Positions 27,141-36,177 of a DNA stretch of 64,000 bases are shown here, piece after piece. Made by a program: the position numbers and the translations under genes. Location of the stretch: assembly GCA_039698035.1 (NCBI GenBank), contig JBDKSW010000009.1, forward strand, positions 255,875-319,874. Direction: 5' to 3'. Under the pieces are notes generated by a model. That model made no database searches. It worked only from the letters and a program-made list of their open reading frames with translations, and was not told the DNA's origin. Within the stretch, counting starts at the first letter, position 1. Each line of letters begins with the position of its first letter. Source of the stretch: JAJFUI01 sp039698035 (GTDB taxonomy: Bacteria > Planctomycetota > Planctomycetia > Pirellulales > Thermoguttaceae).

Positions 27141-27323
27141 ATGCCAAAAGCGCTTTGCCTCGTGGGAACGGTCGTGGCCGCACTCTTGCTGCTAGTCTTT
27201 GGACTAGACTTGGGCCTGGGCTTTCCTTTTCATCGGGTGAGCTTGGCAATGGACATCGGCGCGCTGATCTGTGCGGCCGCGCTGGGCTACATGAGCTGGT
27301 CCACTCTGCGGGAGCAAAAGTGA
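27141..27323 (+). CDS. Small two-helix membrane protein
   Basis: A 60-aa protein starting at ATG 27141 with GGAG about 7 nt upstream. It consists of two hydrophobic helices (about residues 5-25 and 34-52) joined by a short loop (FPFHRVS) and a charged end (STLREQK). Its length, Shine-Dalgarno sequence and clean membrane pattern support a real gene, although no family is recognised. It lies 78 bp upstream of the TPR gene. TATACT just upstream (about 27098-27103) could be a -10 box. Function unknown. Confidence 0.6.
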   Translation: MPKALCLVGTVVAALLLLVFGLDLGLGFPFHRVSLAMDIGALICAAALGYMSWSTLREQK

Positions 27324-27366
27324 CGGGGCCGTCCGCCACGCTGTCGCTTGGCCGCCGGCGCCGCCG

Positions 27367-27394
27367 TTGTGTCTTTGATTTTCGCCGTTAAAAT
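27367..27394 (+). promoter_or_regulatory. Candidate promoter of the TPR gene, nearly leaderless
   Basis: TTGTGT at 27367-27372 and TAAAAT at 27389-27394, spacer 16 nt. The ATG at 27401 follows the -10 box by only 6 nt, so the mRNA would begin at about the start codon. No Shine-Dalgarno sequence is seen. Confidence 0.4.
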
Positions 27395-27400
27395 ATTGCC

Positions 27401-28825
27401 ATGCCAACCGACGAACAAGCACCAGAAGGCAAGGCTGGTCGCGAGCCGCTCAGTCCCACCGCAAAAAAACGGCTGGAAAAGGTCTTCGAGGTCGGCAGCA
27501 AGAAGGCCGACACGGCCGCCGTTTCCGCCGACTTTGACTACGCCACGGAACTGCTTCGGCAGTGCGTCTCGGGCGATCCGAGCAACGCCCTTTGGGTCAA
27601 GCGGTATCTCGAAAACCTTCAGAAGAAGTACGGCAACAACAAGAAGGGCGCCCCGCTGGCCCAATTCAAGGAACGCGGTTCCCGCGGGGCCCTGAAAAAA
27701 GCCCTCGCCCAGGGCAACTTCGACGAGGCGATCCGCCAGGGACTCAAGGCTCTGACCGTCAATCCATGGGACGTGTCCACCCTGGTGCCGATGGCCACTG
27801 CCGCCGCGAAGGCCGGCGATCATGATTGCGAGCTCTGCTATCTCAAAGCGGCCCTGATCGGCTCCCCCAAAGACCACGCCTGCAACCGCTTGATGGCCAT
27901 GGCGATGGCCGAGCGTGGCCTGATCGACGAAGCGATCGTTTGGTGGCACCGGGTCGAGGAGATTTCGCCGCACGACGACGAAGCGAAGCGTTCGATTGCG
28001 TCGCTGACGGTTCAGAAACAGCGATCCAGCGGCAAATTTGAAGAGGACGACGCGATCTCGAAGCTGAAGAAGAAAAAGGCCCAAGCGCAAGAAGAGCTGT
28101 CCGTCGAAGAGAGACTGCGGCGCAAAGTGGCGGCCGAGCCCGAGAGCACGGCCCCGCTGTTGGAGCTTGCCCAGTGTTACATGAACTCGGACCGTTTTGT
28201 CGAGGCGGACAAGCTGCTGACCAAGGCCCACAGGCTGGCCCCGGAGGACCCCGACATTCGTGAAAAGTGGGAAGACGTCCAGCTCCGCGTCCTTCGACAG
28301 CGCATCCTGAAGGCTTCGGACCCCGAAACGAAGAAGAAGCTGGAGGCCTTGCACTTGGCCAAGGAGCTGGAGGTCTACCAGGGCCGCGTCGCTCGCTATC
28401 CCAATGAATTGACGTTCAAGTACGAGCTGGGCCGCCGGTATCTGAAGGCCGGCCAGTACGCCGAAGCGATCCGCGAGCTGCAAACGGCCCAAAACGACCC
28501 CCGACGCAAGGGGGTGTGCTTGCTCGTTCTTGGGCAATGCTTCGAGCAGATCAAGCAATATCCGTTGGCCAAGGCTCATTACGAGTCGGCCCTGGTGGAG
28601 CTTCCCGAGCGGGACGCCGATAACAGAAAGAGAACCCTCTATTTGGCTGGGCGGCTAACGCTCCATATCCGCGACCTGGATGCTGCCGAGAAGCACCTGA
28701 CGACACTGGCTGCTCTGGATTTCACCTATAAGGATGTCTCGAAGCTACTAGACAAGCTGGCCAAATTACGTGACAATGGCACGACTGGTTCTCAACCAGA
28801 GCCATCCGATCCAAAAGCCAATTAG
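27401..28825 (+). CDS. TPR-repeat protein, cytoplasmic
   Basis: A 474-aa soluble protein made of tetratricopeptide-like helix pairs. It has no signal peptide or membrane helix. Repeats are recognisable at about residues 95-170 (QGNFDEAIRQGLKALTVNPW), 240-290 (MNSDRFVEADKLLTKAHRL) and 330-420 (KAGQYAEAIRELQTAQ). A charged coiled stretch rich in Lys/Glu (about 215-245) separates the first and second groups. TPRs mediate protein-protein contacts and no catalytic domain is seen. It is followed 139 bp later by rpsT. Partners are unknown. Confidence 0.82.
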   Translation: MPTDEQAPEGKAGREPLSPTAKKRLEKVFEVGSKKADTAAVSADFDYATELLRQCVSGDPSNALWVKRYLENLQKKYGNNKKGAPLAQFKERGSRGALKKALAQGNFDEAIRQGLKALTVNPWDVSTLVPMATAAAKAGDHDCELCYLKAALIGSPKDHACNRLMAMAMAERGLIDEAIVWWHRVEEISPHDDEAKRSIASLTVQKQRSSGKFEEDDAISKLKKKKAQAQEELSVEERLRRKVAAEPESTAPLLELAQCYMNSDRFVEADKLLTKAHRLAPEDPDIREKWEDVQLRVLRQRILKASDPETKKKLEALHLAKELEVYQGRVARYPNELTFKYELGRRYLKAGQYAEAIRELQTAQNDPRRKGVCLLVLGQCFEQIKQYPLAKAHYESALVELPERDADNRKRTLYLAGRLTLHIRDLDAAEKHLTTLAALDFTYKDVSKLLDKLAKLRDNGTTGSQPEPSDPKAN

Positions 28826-28874
28826 CAACTTTTGGCGGGCAGCCGAGGAAACCCACGGTTGTGTTTTTGGGAAT

Positions 28875-28914
28875 GCGGCCATCGGGGCCGCAGGCCGTGC
28901 AGGCCAGAAGCCTG
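28875..28914 (+). promoter_or_regulatory. Two short hairpins in the rpsT leader
   Basis: GCGGCC (28875-28880) pairs with GGCCGC (28886-28891), and CAGGC (28900-28904) pairs with GCCTG (28910-28914). They lie between the TPR gene and rpsT. They may end the TPR transcript or regulate S20, whose synthesis is autoregulated in other bacteria. No T-tract follows, so terminator function is doubtful. Confidence 0.3.
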
Positions 28915-28964
28915 TGCCGCAAGTGATTCCTTAACGCCCGCCGAGCACCCCTAATTTTTCAACC

Positions 28965-29234
28965 ATGCCGAATATTCAGAGCGCCCGGAAGCGATTGAAG
29001 CAGAGCCTTGTCCGTCGTGACCGCAATCGGTCGGCGAAGCGAGCCATTCATACGGAATGCAAGAAGGTTCTGGCCGCCGTCAACGAGGGAAACGTCGAAA
29101 AGGCCGAGGCCGAACTGCGCGTCGCCGCGAAGTGTGTGGACAAGGCCGCCGCCAAGAAGACGATCCATCGCAACGCGGCCGCGCGTGTCAAGTCCCGGCT
29201 GTCGGCCAAGGTCAAGAAGCTCAAGGGCAAGTAA
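28965..29234 (+). CDS. rpsT: 30S ribosomal protein S20
   Basis: Small-subunit ribosomal protein that binds 16S rRNA early in assembly. The 89-aa basic protein has the family's typical N-terminus (MPNIQSARKRLKQS), the AIHTECKKVLAAV and HRNAAARVKSRLS blocks, and a Lys-rich C-terminus. Length is normal. ATG 28965 is the only sensible start; a clear Shine-Dalgarno sequence is absent. It stands alone and is convergent with the POT-like transporter, 25 bp away. Confidence 0.95.
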   Translation: MPNIQSARKRLKQSLVRRDRNRSAKRAIHTECKKVLAAVNEGNVEKAEAELRVAAKCVDKAAAKKTIHRNAAARVKSRLSAKVKKLKGK

Positions 29235-29259
29235 TCGCCGGCCCTCTCCGGCCCGCCGG

Positions 29260-30639
29260 TCACTTCTCGGCCGTGGACTCCAACCAGCGGTTGTAGAGCC
29301 ACATGCCGGCGGCCGATGCGAACCCAATCCCCATCAGCAGCAACCATCCGGCCGATGCCATGGCCGGATCGAGTTGCAGTAGGCCATTGGACTGCCTCAC
29401 GGCGTCGCGGCACATGATCTCGTTGAAGATGGCCGCTCCCACCGGGCCGCCGATCAACGCGCCAATGGCGGTTGGCAGGTTGGCGTAGCCCAGATAAAGC
29501 CCCTCTTGGCCCTTCGGGGCCAAGGCGCCGATGTATTCGTACATCCGAGCCGCCGTGAAAAGCTCGCCGACCGCGATCAATGCAACCGTCAGGATGATCA
29601 GAAGCGAAGCCAGCGGGATCGCCATCTGGCACACGCCCAGGTTGCAGGCGATGACGCCTTGCGGTCCGCATGCCGCATAGAGCGGATAGAGATTGATCAG
29701 CATTGAAATCCCGATGATCACGATGCCAACGATGATCGACCGGATTGGCTTCATCTTGCCGAACCATCGCGTCACCAGAAGCTGGCATGTCACGATCACT
29801 AGCGGATTGGCCATCGTATAGAGGTCGATGGCCGGGTTGAGCTCGACGGTCTTCTTGATGTAGAGCGGCAGCACGTTGTAGACCTGGCTATACAAGAACC
29901 AGAATCCGCTCGAAACCAGCAAAAACAGGGCGAATCGCACGTCCCGCAGCACGAGGACCATGTCGAGCAGGATTTGCCCGATGCTTCTGCGCGGTTTCTG
30001 GGGCAAACCGGCTGTCTCGGCCTTTGGGTCTCGATGCAGGAAAAGCACGACGAGCAACGCGGCGATCGAGCAGGCGACCGAAACGGCAAAGATGCCGCTT
30101 AGCGTCGTGCGCGTTCGAACGACATAGCCAAAGCCGCGTCCAAAGAGCGAGCCAATGTTGACCACCACGTAAAAAATAGCAAACCCAAGGGTCGCTCGGC
30201 CCAGAGACGTCTTCTGAACGGTTCCCGAGACGCACGGTTTGACGAACGAGCCGCCAAGGCCTACCAACAGGATGCCCAAGACGATGGACGTCAATGCCTG
30301 CGGGCTGGCCGTGACATGCTCTGCGCCCTTGGGGCTGGCGCTGGTCCAATGCAACCAGTCGGGCATTCCGATCAGCCAGTAGCCGGCCGCCAGAAAGACC
30401 ATGGCGGCCAGTAGCGACTTGCGAAATCCGATCTGGTCGGCAAGCGTGCCCGACAGGATCGGCAGAAAATAGATCAGCGTCCACAAAACGCCGTTCAGCG
30501 TGCTGGGCCAGTAGTCGCCAAAGCCCAGGTCGCCCAGGTAAATGACCAGGAAGCTGGCCATGGCGTAATACGCGCCGCGCTCCAGCAGTTCGATGACGTT
30601 GGCCGTCCAAAAGGGTCTGGGAAATCGAGCGTCTTTCAT
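29260..30639 (-). CDS. MFS transporter, POT/peptide-transporter-like
   Basis: Inner-membrane transporter, 459 aa, about 12-14 helices. The N-terminus ELLERGAYYAMASFLVIYL matches the ExxERFxYY proton-coupling motif of POT/PTR oligopeptide symporters, with Gly-Ala in place of the usual Phe and following residue. Other POT-like traits are GTLADQIGFRKS after helix 2 and LVGLGGSFVKPCVSGTVQK. Its ATG at 30639 overlaps the stop of pyrK (ATGA), so it is cotranslated with a pyrimidine-synthesis gene. That raises the possibility of an orotate-, nucleoside- or peptide-type substrate, but nothing in the sequence decides it. Confidence 0.8.
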   Translation of the reverse strand: MKDARFPRPFWTANVIELLERGAYYAMASFLVIYLGDLGFGDYWPSTLNGVLWTLIYFLPILSGTLADQIGFRKSLLAAMVFLAAGYWLIGMPDWLHWTSASPKGAEHVTASPQALTSIVLGILLVGLGGSFVKPCVSGTVQKTSLGRATLGFAIFYVVVNIGSLFGRGFGYVVRTRTTLSGIFAVSVACSIAALLVVLFLHRDPKAETAGLPQKPRRSIGQILLDMVLVLRDVRFALFLLVSSGFWFLYSQVYNVLPLYIKKTVELNPAIDLYTMANPLVIVTCQLLVTRWFGKMKPIRSIIVGIVIIGISMLINLYPLYAACGPQGVIACNLGVCQMAIPLASLLIILTVALIAVGELFTAARMYEYIGALAPKGQEGLYLGYANLPTAIGALIGGPVGAAIFNEIMCRDAVRQSNGLLQLDPAMASAGWLLLMGIGFASAAGMWLYNRWLESTAEK

Positions 30640-31505
30640 GAGGTTCCAAATTCCACGTTCTCGGCGTCAAACACCGGCCCTTCGACGCACGTGCGGCGAT
30701 AGTCCCAGCCGCCCGACGCATCGCGGATCTTCTTGACGCAACTAAAACAGGCGCCAATCCCACAAGCCATCGGGCTTTCCAGCGAGACTTGGCACGGCAA
30801 TCCTAGTTCGGCCGCAATGCGGGCCGTGGCGGCCATCATCACGTCCGGCCCGCAAGCCACGATCCGGCACGACGCGGCCGACTGTTCGACCGTGGGCCGA
30901 ATCAGCTCGGTGACGAAACCGTGATGGCCAACGGAGCCGTCGTCCGTGCTCAGCCGGACATCGATGCCCAACCGGCGGAAGTCCTCGACGCAGGCCAGGG
31001 ACTCGCTCGTGCGGGCCCCGTAGCAGAGCGTCACCTGCGAGGCCTTCGGCACAGTCCGAGTCGGCTCGCCATGGGTTCGCAACCCGAGATACTCGCGGGC
31101 CAGCATCAGAAACGGCGTTTGGCCAATTCCGCCCGCCACCAACAACAGGTGCTCGGTCGGGATCGGCGGAAAACCGTTGCCTAGCGGTCCCCAGACCTCC
31201 AGTCGAGCGCCGGTCTGGAACTCGGCCAACAGTCGGGTCATCTTGCCGACGACAAGATATACCACGTCGACAAACGTAGGGCGGCCGTCTGGCCCATCAA
31301 CCACGTCATACACGGCGAATGCCCGCCCCAGCAGCGGATCGTTGCAGTCGGCCAGCCGAAGCATGACGAACTGACCGGGGATCGCTTGCCGGGCGATCTC
31401 GGGGCAAGCGAAACGGACGCGATACGTGTCCCGGGCCAACCGCACGTTCTCTTCCACCGTGATGCGTGCGAACCGGGCGTTGTCGGCGTAGGAGGGCTTG
31501 CACAT
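30636..31505 (-). CDS. pyrK: Dihydroorotate dehydrogenase electron-transfer subunit
   Basis: FAD- and [2Fe-2S]-containing subunit that passes electrons from PyrD to NAD+. The 289-aa protein has a FAD-binding barrel with GQFVMLRL and the PLLGRAF motif, a nucleotide-binding domain (LVAGGIGQTPFLML), and at the C-terminus the cluster cysteines CGIGACFSCV plus a later TCVEGPVF. It lies 29 bp downstream of rluB on the same strand and overlaps the transporter gene by 4 nt. The catalytic subunit pyrD is not in the window. pyrB is, about 18 kb away. Confidence 0.9.
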   Translation of the reverse strand: MCKPSYADNARFARITVEENVRLARDTYRVRFACPEIARQAIPGQFVMLRLADCNDPLLGRAFAVYDVVDGPDGRPTFVDVVYLVVGKMTRLLAEFQTGARLEVWGPLGNGFPPIPTEHLLLVAGGIGQTPFLMLAREYLGLRTHGEPTRTVPKASQVTLCYGARTSESLACVEDFRRLGIDVRLSTDDGSVGHHGFVTELIRPTVEQSAASCRIVACGPDVMMAATARIAAELGLPCQVSLESPMACGIGACFSCVKKIRDASGGWDYRRTCVEGPVFDAENVEFGTS

Positions 31506-31534
31506 CGCGGGGCTTTTTTGGGGGGGGCGTGAGT

Positions 31535-32386
31535 CTAAGGCTTGGGAGGCAAACGGCGCTTGCGATTGGGCGACGGCTTCGACAGCGTGCCGCCGCTTAC
31601 GGTTCCTTCATGCCGCAAGGCCTTGATTTCGTCGTGCGTCATTCGGCGAACACCGCCCACCGGCAGCGCACCCAATCGCACCGGACCCACGGCCGTCCGC
31701 GTCAACCGCAACACCTTGTGTCCAACGCGGGCCAAAATGCGGCGAATTTCGCGGTTTTTCCCCTCGCGCAACACCATCTCCATGACGGTGCTGTCCTTAT
31801 GGTGCGACTTGACCTCGACCTTTTCCGCCCGGGCAAAGCCCTCGGCCAGATGGATGCCGTGATGCAGCTTTTCAAGGATGTCGTCGGTCGGCCGTCCGGC
31901 CACGGTGACCCGGTAGGTCTTGGCCACGCCGTAGCGCGGATGGGTCAGCCGATTGGCCAACTCGCCGTCGTTGGTCACCAGGATCAGGCCGTCGCTGCTC
32001 ATGTCGAGCCGCCCGATGGTGAACAACCGCCCGGCGCTGGCGGGGAGCATGTCGATGACGCGGGGCCGGCCGGCCGGGTCGCGGGCCGTGCAGACCACGC
32101 CCGTGGGCTTGTTGACCGCGTAGTATTCCAGCTTGGGCGACGTCAGAGCCACGCCATCGACGCGGACCTGCTGGCTGGCCGGATCGACGCGGGTGCCCAA
32201 CTCGACAACCACCTGGCGATCGACCTCGACGCGGCCCGAGGTGATCAGCTCTTCGCATTGCCGCCGGCTGCCGAGCCCCGCGGCGGCCAGCACTTTTTGC
32301 AGTCGCTGGGGGCCGCTGTCGGCTCCGGCCGCGTGGGACCGGGGGCGAGAACTGCGTTTTCGTTGGGGTGGACGTGACGAAGCCAT
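31535..32386 (-). CDS. rluB: 23S rRNA pseudouridine synthase (RsuA/RluB family)
   Basis: Converts a uridine of rRNA to pseudouridine. The 283-aa protein starts with a basic extension, then an S4 RNA-binding domain (RLQKVLAAAGLGSRRQCEEL). The catalytic domain follows, with the active Asp in GRLDMSSDGLILVTNDG and the family motifs VNKPTG and GKNREIRRIL. Length, basic N-terminal and C-terminal tails favour RluB/RluF over RsuA, but the exact target base is not certain. It starts the rluB-pyrK-transporter gene run. Confidence 0.88.
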   Translation of the reverse strand: MASSRPPQRKRSSRPRSHAAGADSGPQRLQKVLAAAGLGSRRQCEELITSGRVEVDRQVVVELGTRVDPASQQVRVDGVALTSPKLEYYAVNKPTGVVCTARDPAGRPRVIDMLPASAGRLFTIGRLDMSSDGLILVTNDGELANRLTHPRYGVAKTYRVTVAGRPTDDILEKLHHGIHLAEGFARAEKVEVKSHHKDSTVMEMVLREGKNREIRRILARVGHKVLRLTRTAVGPVRLGALPVGGVRRMTHDEIKALRHEGTVSGGTLSKPSPNRKRRLPPKP

Positions 32387-32477
32387 ATCGCCAGCATATA
32401 GGCGTCACGTGGGCAATGGAAGGGGGAGAAGCAAATCGCTGTGGCCGAATGGCGGCCTCTCGGACGCGGTCAGCTCG

Positions 32478-32729
32478 CTACTGATCCCACTTCCCCAACG
32501 TCCATCTCGCCCGCGACGTTTCCGGTGGCGGAACGTCATATTCGCGGGGGCGGGCCCCAGCGATCGATGGCCCCGATTCGTTTTGGGGGTAGGGATCGTA
32601 CCGCAACGCCTGCTTCCGTTGGGCTTCGGCGCTGCCGGGGTGCATCCAGTCGGGCCCGGCTGTGCTGCGACAGCCGGCCGCCGCCGTCAGGATGCAAATC
32701 GCAATTGCCAACGGGCCGAGCCGATTCAC
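32478..32729 (-). CDS. Small planctomycete-type lipoprotein
   Basis: An 83-aa lipoprotein. GTG 32729 is chosen because AAGGAG lies about 9 nt upstream and a signal (RLGPLAIAICILTAAAGC) follows with lipobox AAGC. The mature part is short, rich in Pro and aromatic residues, with DWMHPGSAEAQ, YDPYP and a C-terminal W-containing end. I recall similar 'W-PG-DPYP' small lipoproteins in planctomycete genomes, but the function is unknown. It lies 91 bp downstream of the rluB start, on the same strand, and 146 bp after the Dus gene start. Confidence 0.65.
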   Translation of the reverse strand: MNRLGPLAIAICILTAAAGCRSTAGPDWMHPGSAEAQRKQALRYDPYPQNESGPSIAGARPREYDVPPPETSRARWTLGKWDQ

Positions 32730-32875
32730 GCCGGCGTCTCCTTCCAGTAGACAGCGGGGCCGGATCATACCCATTGGCGTCTCGCGGCGAAAGACGAGTT
32801 CCCGGCCGGGTTCGTATTTCGCCAAGCGGGGGGCTGCCGTGCGGCAGCATTCGTTTCCGCGAGGGCAGAAACCGC

Positions 32876-33895
32876 CTAGCTTGCCGGAAATGCCCGAGCG
32901 ACAATGGCGGCGAACTCCTCGGGCGACGCGGCCCCCGCGATTTCACGCCGAAACGCCCGGGCGCCGGGGCGGCCCTCGCCGTAGCAGCAGGCGTACGACC
33001 GCATCAGAATGGTTCCCTTCGTCGGTCCAAAACGCTCGACGACCATCCGAAAATGGTCCAAAAGCAGGTCGCGCTGCTCGGCCGGGATCGGGTCCGGCGG
33101 GATCGGTTCGCCACGAAGCGCGGCAGCCGCCTGAGAAAACAGCCACGGTCTTCCGAGCGCGGCGCGACCAATCATGACGCCGTCCACGTCGTAACGCGTC
33201 ATGGCCTCGACCACGTTGGCCGGCGTCCGCAAGTCGCCGTTGCCAATGAGAGGAATTTGCTTGAGGTAGGGTCGGACCCGCGCGATCTCTGCCCAATCGG
33301 CCGATCCGTGATAAAAGTCGGCCGCTGTTCGGCCGTGAATCGTGATGGCTGCGCCGCCGGCGGCCTCGACCGCCTGGGCCACGTCGATTGCATTGATTGT
33401 GTCGCGCGTCGCGCCCAATCGGATCTTGGCCGTGACGGGCGTCGGCCGACACGCCGTCACGACCTTGGCGACGATCGCGCCGACGCGGTCGGGGTAACGC
33501 AACAGATAGGAGCCGCTTTGCGCCTTCTCGGCAACGTCTCGGGCGGGACACCCGAAATTGATGTCGATCACGCTTGGCCGAAACACCTCGACCAAACGCC
33601 GTCCGACGGTCGCCAGCGTTTCGGGATCGTTGTCCCAAATTTGCACGGCCAGCGGCCTGGGCTCGTCACCGATGCCCCAAAGCCGATCTGGCAACGTTGC
33701 GCCCTCGTTCGACCGCCGATGGGCCTTCGCGGCGCTGTAGAGAAAGCTCCGCGCACTGACCATTTCGGTCGCCGGAAGTCCGACGCCGCCCAGCCGGCGG
33801 ATCATCTGCCGGTATGCGTAATTCGTGTACCCGGCCATTGGGGCCTGAAGCAGCGGCGGTTCGACCGCCAGCGGCCCAATCATCAGCCGTTTCAT
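32876..33895 (-). CDS. tRNA-dihydrouridine synthase (DusB type)
   Basis: Flavin enzyme that reduces uridines in tRNA to dihydrouridine. The 339-aa TIM-barrel protein begins LQAPMAGYTN, has AVQIW, the catalytic cysteine block INFGCPARDV at about residues 111-120, AKIRLG, TIHGRTA, GNGDLRT and VMIGRAALGRPWLF, all in the family order. The C-terminal helical domain follows. ATG 33895 overlaps the stop of the TolC-like gene (ATGA). The exact target positions in tRNA cannot be read from sequence. Confidence 0.9.
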   Translation of the reverse strand: MKRLMIGPLAVEPPLLQAPMAGYTNYAYRQMIRRLGGVGLPATEMVSARSFLYSAAKAHRRSNEGATLPDRLWGIGDEPRPLAVQIWDNDPETLATVGRRLVEVFRPSVIDINFGCPARDVAEKAQSGSYLLRYPDRVGAIVAKVVTACRPTPVTAKIRLGATRDTINAIDVAQAVEAAGGAAITIHGRTAADFYHGSADWAEIARVRPYLKQIPLIGNGDLRTPANVVEAMTRYDVDGVMIGRAALGRPWLFSQAAAALRGEPIPPDPIPAEQRDLLLDHFRMVVERFGPTKGTILMRSYACCYGEGRPGARAFRREIAGAASPEEFAAIVARAFPAS

Positions 33896-35994
33896 GGCTT
33901 GGCCACCAGCGACTCGACGAGCTTGTTGGCCGGGGCGCCAGTTGGCAGGACCAGCAGCGCGTATTCGGCGATGGCTCCGTTGTACTGCGTCAGCGCGTCG
34001 GCGAATGCGGTCGTCTGTTCGGTCTCTTCGGCAAGGCTCTCAATCACGCGATCGATGGAAGCGGCGCCAACGCGGTAGTTCTCGATGTTGGCCGTGCATG
34101 CCGTGGCCGTTTCGGCGACGGCCGCGGCCCACTGCTGGAGGTTCTCGGCCAGACCGGGAATCGTCGCGGCCAGACGGCGGGCCGCTCGGGTTTCGGCCAC
34201 GCTTCGCGGCTGCGCTTCGAGCCGGAGCAAGTAGCTGCCCGAATGGGGCGACGTGCTGGGACGCGGCCAAGCCGCCTCGGCCGCCATTCCGGTTCGCAAT
34301 GCCAAGGCGTATTGCGCCTCGGCCAGCGCCGCCTTGGCCTGACTGAGCGATGCCTTGGTCGCCGTTTGGGCCGCCTGCAATCGGAGCATGTCGGCCGCGC
34401 CCGTCGGGCTGTTGCGACGTTCCAACACGACGCCGGCCAACTTCTTCAGGCGAATTTGCTCATCCGCGAGCGCCCTGCACCGAGCGGCCTGCTGCCAAAC
34501 GAGCCAGTACGTCTCGATCGTCGCACGGCGATTTCCGTTGGCGTCACGCAGAAGGCAATCGCCAAGGCTGATGGGCTTGGTGTCTTCGCCCTCCCAGATC
34601 TCGTTGCCAGCCTGTAGCCGTTCGGTCAATTGCTTGGGACGGAGTGACGGTGCAACGTCCGCACGCGGCGCCGCGCCGAGCGAAGGCTGAACCGAAGGAG
34701 AACGTGCGGGCGGGTTCCACGCCTGCGCGATGGAATCGCCCGGCAGCTCGGACGGCTGCACTGCTTTGTTGGTTGTCCGCAGCCGCGGGGAATCGTTCGA
34801 GGGGGCCGCGTTTGCCGGGATCTCACTGGGCATGGCCGGCGTTTCGACGTCTCTTGGCGGCGCCAACGTCGGTTCGTTGCGACCCGTGGGCCGAAGTCCC
34901 TCCACGCGCGCGGCCGGACTCCGTTCGACCGGATGCCAACCGCTGTCTGGTGAGACGGGCGCCGATTCGACGGGACGCGGTCGGCGGGCCAAGGTCGGCT
35001 CGCGCGGCGTTGGCGAGTCTGCTCTGGCCTGCCGAGCCGGCGGTTGGCCGTCGCTGGCGCTGGTCTTCTGCGCGGGCCCGATCAAACATCGCACCAGGTC
35101 TTGGACGCTCGACGTGGGCGGCACCACCAGGAACGCGTAATCGGCGATTTGCCGATTGTAGTCGGCGACCGCTCGCAACAGTTCCCGACGCTGGCGGAAC
35201 AATTCTCGACTGCATGAGGTCACGGCGGCCGCATCGCTTCGTCCGCTGCGATAGTCGTCCGTCACGGCTGCCAAGGCGTCTTCGGCGGCTTGTACCGCGG
35301 CAGCCCGATCATCAATCACCTGACGCTGCAAGGGCAGCACTTTTTCGGCCAAGCGGGCTTGCTCGGGCGGCGTCCGGTTGGCGAACATCTCCTTGAACCG
35401 CGTGCCATACACGCCGACGCAGGGCTGATCGGCGCAAAGCGGCAAGGCCGCGTCGGCCGAAAGCCGCACCAGGCCGGCCAACTCATGCTGGGCGGCGATT
35501 GCATCCAACTCGGATTGTCGAAGCTGGGCAGCGGCCGCCGAACGCGCCGCGCGGAGCGTCGCCTCGTCGCGGCCCCGGGCCGTCAGTCCTTCGATCGTCT
35601 TGCTGTGGTCCAAGGCGAATCGGTACTCGCCGACCGCCGCCAAGAGTCGCCAATAGGCGCGGACGGCGTCCAACTGAGTTCGTCGATCCGCGACGTGGCC
35701 CAGGGCGGCCACCAATGTCAACGGTTGTCCGCTCAAGGCCGCGCCGGCTGGCAGCCGCATGGCGTCGGCCACTCGATCGCTCGCGCTGGCCGAACTTCGC
35801 CCCGCATTGCTGGCCGCAGGTGTCGGCGCGTGAGTGCCCGGCGTCGAGGCGGGCGGCGCGATGCCTGCCGGCGCCGAGTTGTCAGGTGTCAACGGGCGCA
35901 AGGCGGGAACGTCGCTGCCGAGCGCTGGCGGCGGCGCCAATCCCCCGCCCTGCCCTTGGGCGAGCAGCATGAGCCCGAGTATCAGTCCAGTCAT
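33892..35994 (-). CDS. TolC-like coiled-coil protein with two tandem helical repeats
   Basis: A 700-aa secreted or outer-membrane-associated protein. ATG 35994 is chosen because a GGGGGGA tract lies 8 nt upstream and a short hydrophobic signal (TGLILGLMLLAQ) follows. Two related long-helix halves are visible, at about residues 95-300 and 470-700. Both have a Tyr-Trp start (VRAYWRLLAAV / ETYWLVWQQA), Ala/Arg-rich coiled coils, and a similar end (YNRQIADYAFLVVPP / YNGAIAEYALLVLP). A Pro/Ser-rich linker of about 150 aa separates them. The helices recall the TolC outer-membrane efflux fold, in which the duplicated hairpin is typical. It overlaps the Dus gene by 4 nt. Confidence 0.75.
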   Translation of the reverse strand: MTGLILGLMLLAQGQGGGLAPPPALGSDVPALRPLTPDNSAPAGIAPPASTPGTHAPTPAASNAGRSSASASDRVADAMRLPAGAALSGQPLTLVAALGHVADRRTQLDAVRAYWRLLAAVGEYRFALDHSKTIEGLTARGRDEATLRAARSAAAAQLRQSELDAIAAQHELAGLVRLSADAALPLCADQPCVGVYGTRFKEMFANRTPPEQARLAEKVLPLQRQVIDDRAAAVQAAEDALAAVTDDYRSGRSDAAAVTSCSRELFRQRRELLRAVADYNRQIADYAFLVVPPTSSVQDLVRCLIGPAQKTSASDGQPPARQARADSPTPREPTLARRPRPVESAPVSPDSGWHPVERSPAARVEGLRPTGRNEPTLAPPRDVETPAMPSEIPANAAPSNDSPRLRTTNKAVQPSELPGDSIAQAWNPPARSPSVQPSLGAAPRADVAPSLRPKQLTERLQAGNEIWEGEDTKPISLGDCLLRDANGNRRATIETYWLVWQQAARCRALADEQIRLKKLAGVVLERRNSPTGAADMLRLQAAQTATKASLSQAKAALAEAQYALALRTGMAAEAAWPRPSTSPHSGSYLLRLEAQPRSVAETRAARRLAATIPGLAENLQQWAAAVAETATACTANIENYRVGAASIDRVIESLAEETEQTTAFADALTQYNGAIAEYALLVLPTGAPANKLVESLVAKP

Positions 35995-36177
35995 TGGCAC
36001 GTCCCCCCCGCCGTCAAGAAATAGATGCGGCCTCCGTGGTTCAAGAGCTATAGAGTGCCATTTCTGGTCAACGACGTCAATCCGAACCAAGCCGCCGCGA
36101 GCGTCTAGCTCGCGATAGAAGTTGCGGATTGCCGAGACGCACGCTCGACTTCTGGTGCGGACGAATTGCCCGCGGCT

